64,000 nt of DNA, taken from an uncultured Anaeromyxobacter sp. GTDB lineage: Bacteria > Myxococcota > Myxococcia > Myxococcales > Anaeromyxobacteraceae. The position numbers and the translations under genes were made by a program. The DNA lies in contig CAIOAK010000179.1 of assembly GCA_903855945.1 (NCBI GenBank), positions 1 to 64,000 on the forward strand, given 5' to 3'. Positions 63,401 through 64,000 of the stretch are shown here, piece after piece. The notes beneath the pieces are model-generated. The model saw nothing but the letters and a program-made list of their open reading frames with translations. It did not search any database and had not been told where the DNA came from. Positions within the stretch are counted from its first letter, which is position 1. Each line of letters begins with the position of its first letter.

Positions 63401-63552
63401 TCGGCATCTCCATCGTGGGCGGTCTGCTCATCTCCCAGCTGCTCACCCTCTACACGACGCCGGTCGTCTACCTGTACATGGACCGGCTGGCCCGCTGGCT
63501 GAAGCGGTGGAAGGCGACGAGGGGCGCACCGGCCCCCGACGGGAGCCCTTGA
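60448..63552 (+). CDS. RND efflux pump permease, MdtB-like
   Basis: A 1034-residue, 12-helix RND pump. The N terminus [19 protein letters not shown], the proton-relay [11 protein letters not shown] in the fourth helix, and the [18 protein letters not shown] segment of the tenth helix are intact. It exports drugs or other hydrophobic compounds across the envelope using the proton gradient. A second RND permease follows, which indicates an MdtABC-type hetero-oligomeric pump. No outer-membrane channel or TetR/two-component regulator is seen inside the window. Confidence 0.95.
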   Translation: MSVSEPFIRRPVATSLLTAGLMLAGLLGYRQLPVSALPQVDYPTIVVSTMLPGASAETMASAVTTPLERQFGQMPSLTQMTSVSSFGTAQITLQFDLDRSIDAAEQDVQAAINAATNLLPTTLPSPPTYSKSNPADAPILTLSVSSDTLPIDQVDDVADSILAQKISQVAGVGLVTINGGQKPAVRVQVDPTALAGAGLSLEDVRQLLVRANVNQPKGNLDGPRQDFTLATNDQLARASSFRPLILAFRGGAPIRLQEVADVIDGVENDQLAGWAEDRPAVILNVQRQPGANVIEVAERVKALLPRLETAIPRAVDVRILTDRTQTVRASVEDVQFTLLLSVFLVVAVIYVFLRSLRATVIPGVAVPLSLIGTFGVMYLCGYSLNNLSLMALTISTGFVVDDAIVMIENISRYVEAGDPPFEAALKGAKQIGFTIVSLTVSLVAVLIPLLFMGGIVGRLFREFAVTLSIAIGVSAVLSLTLTAMMCAWLLRPHEEPGRLGRAFEAGFDATLRAYDRSLLVVLRHQPATLAVTVATLLLTGALWVVIPKGFFPQQDTGLLIGVSEAPADVSFESMRTRQLALVEVVRADPDVVSVASFIGADGTNPTPNSGRLSISLKPREERKADAEEIIARLRPRLAEVSGIALYLQPVQDLQIDTRVSRTQYQYTLEDADAAELEQWGPKVLARLQSLPQLRDVASDLQAAGLQARLTIDRDTASRLGILPQAVDDVLYDAFGQRQVSTIFTQLNQYRVILEVKPEFQQDPQALAHIYVPTTGGDQVPLSAFTHFEPARTPLAVSHQGQFPAATISFNLAPGVSLGQAVDAIHGAERAIGMPPSVRAQFVGTAQAFRESLATAPILILAALITVYIVLGVLYESYIHPITILSTLPSAGVGALLALLLLRIDFSVIALIGVVLLIGIVKKNAIMMIDFALEAERERGASPEESIYQACLLRFRPIMMTTMAALLGGLPLALGTGTGSELRRPLGISIVGGLLISQLLTLYTTPVVYLYMDRLARWLKRWKATRGAPAPDGSP

Positions 63553-64000
63553 ACCTCTCCGAGCCATTCATCCGCCGGCCGGTCGCGACCTCTCTCCTCG
63601 CGACGGCGATCCTGCTGGCGGGCGCGGCGGCCTTCACGCAGCTCCCGGTCGCGCCGCTTCCCCGCGTGGACTTCCCCACCATCTCGGTGAACGCCAACCT
63701 GCCGGGGGCGAGCCCGGAGACCATGGCCTCGGCCGTGGCCACGCCGCTGGAGCGGCGCTTCGGGCGCATCGCCGGCCTGGCCGAGATGACCTCGGTGAGC
63801 TCGCTCGGCGCGGTGGGCATCACGCTCCAGTTCGACCTGGACCGGGACGTGGACTCCGCCGGGCGCGACGTCCAGGCGGCCATCAACGCGGCCATGGGGG
63901 ACCTGCCCCCCAACCTTCCCAGCCGTCCGGGCTACCGGAAGGTGAACCCCTCCGACGCGCCCATCCTGATCCTCTCCCTCACCTCCACGACGCTTCCGCT
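63549..64000 (+). CDS. Second RND efflux permease, MdtC-like (partial, runs off the window)
   Basis: The first 150 residues of an RND permease, cut by the window end. It begins at TTG, overlapping the stop of the first permease (TTGA): [20 protein letters not shown], then [21 protein letters not shown] and [20 protein letters not shown], all highly similar in pattern to the permease just upstream. This is the expected second subunit of an MdtBC-like pump. The C-terminal part and any outer-membrane factor lie outside the window. Confidence 0.9.
   Translation, partial: MNLSEPFIRRPVATSLLATAILLAGAAAFTQLPVAPLPRVDFPTISVNANLPGASPETMASAVATPLERRFGRIAGLAEMTSVSSLGAVGITLQFDLDRDVDSAGRDVQAAINAAMGDLPPNLPSRPGYRKVNPSDAPILILSLTSTTLP

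Overview
This is a very GC-rich bacterial chromosome segment in which third codon positions are almost all G or C and genes are tightly packed. It most resembles a myxobacterium (Myxococcota, probably Anaeromyxobacter or a close relative). The support is an apparent MYXO-CTERM tail, a myxobacterial-type outer-membrane barrel, a Ser/Thr kinase, a PilT-family motor, many GTG/TTG starts, and a rubrerythrin / GlpC-like / DUF3501 cluster typical of anaerobic or microaerophilic delta-type bacteria. The genus is an inference. I see no rRNA, tRNA, CRISPR array, insertion sequence or prophage; this is core genome plus lineage-specific genes.

Layout, left to right. 1-366: no gene recognised. 367-4198: HrpB helicase facing a HlyIII/PAQR membrane protein and a DEDDh exonuclease. 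4202-10724 (minus): PLP decarboxylase, 2-oxoglutarate dehydrogenase E2 and E1 (sucB, sucA), a single-domain response regulator and Lgt. 10742-13448 (minus): DUF3501 protein, GlpC-like Fe-S protein, rubrerythrin and a small CxxC protein, with a palindromic operator candidate ahead of rubrerythrin. 13513-19968 (plus): four overlapping genes, namely a duplicated-domain protein, a PilT-like ATPase with an extra N-terminal domain, a TMTC-like TPR glycosyltransferase and a DUF3516 Ski2-like helicase. 19977-24849: DUF3667 protein, small winged-helix-like protein, short release factor, and a MacAB/Lol-type ABC exporter (adaptor, permease, ATPase). 24979-27346: threonine catabolism (tdh, kbl). 27357-28993: outer-membrane barrel plus MYXO-CTERM protein.

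29150-36228 (minus) is a long envelope operon reading uppS, cdsA, dxr, rseP, tsaB, an SDR epimerase and a catalytic-Cys-less aspartate-semialdehyde dehydrogenase homologue (Usg-1-like). Divergent from it (36321-39846) are a Ser/Thr kinase with a roughly 115-residue insertion, an unrecognised 221-residue protein, a DnaC-like ATPase with DnaJ-type zinc motifs, and an SDR. 39905-41089 is lysC. 41209-44836 is a GldA/F/G-like ABC system with a short DUF4340 protein, then rpoZ and groES-groEL. The groE promoter has no CIRCE but carries a near-perfect 25-bp inverted repeat.

47530-51347 holds a secreted 1040-residue phospholipase-B-like/C45 hydrolase with an M1-peptidase-like C-terminal half, and a methyltransferase. 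51357-57342 (minus) is a branched-chain amino-acid ABC operon in which LivM and LivG are fused, with a strong stem-loop after the binding-protein gene and a lipoprotein gene at its end. 57556-64000 (plus) is an exported amidohydrolase followed by an MdtABC-like RND efflux operon; its second permease runs off the window.

No single locus is clearly a new defence or mobile system. The best candidates for undescribed biology are the kinase / unknown / zinc-finger DnaC-like set, the PilT module with its duplicated partner, the C45-M1 fusion, the LivMG fusion, and the uncharacterised operators at rubrerythrin, groESL and the MacAB-like exporter.
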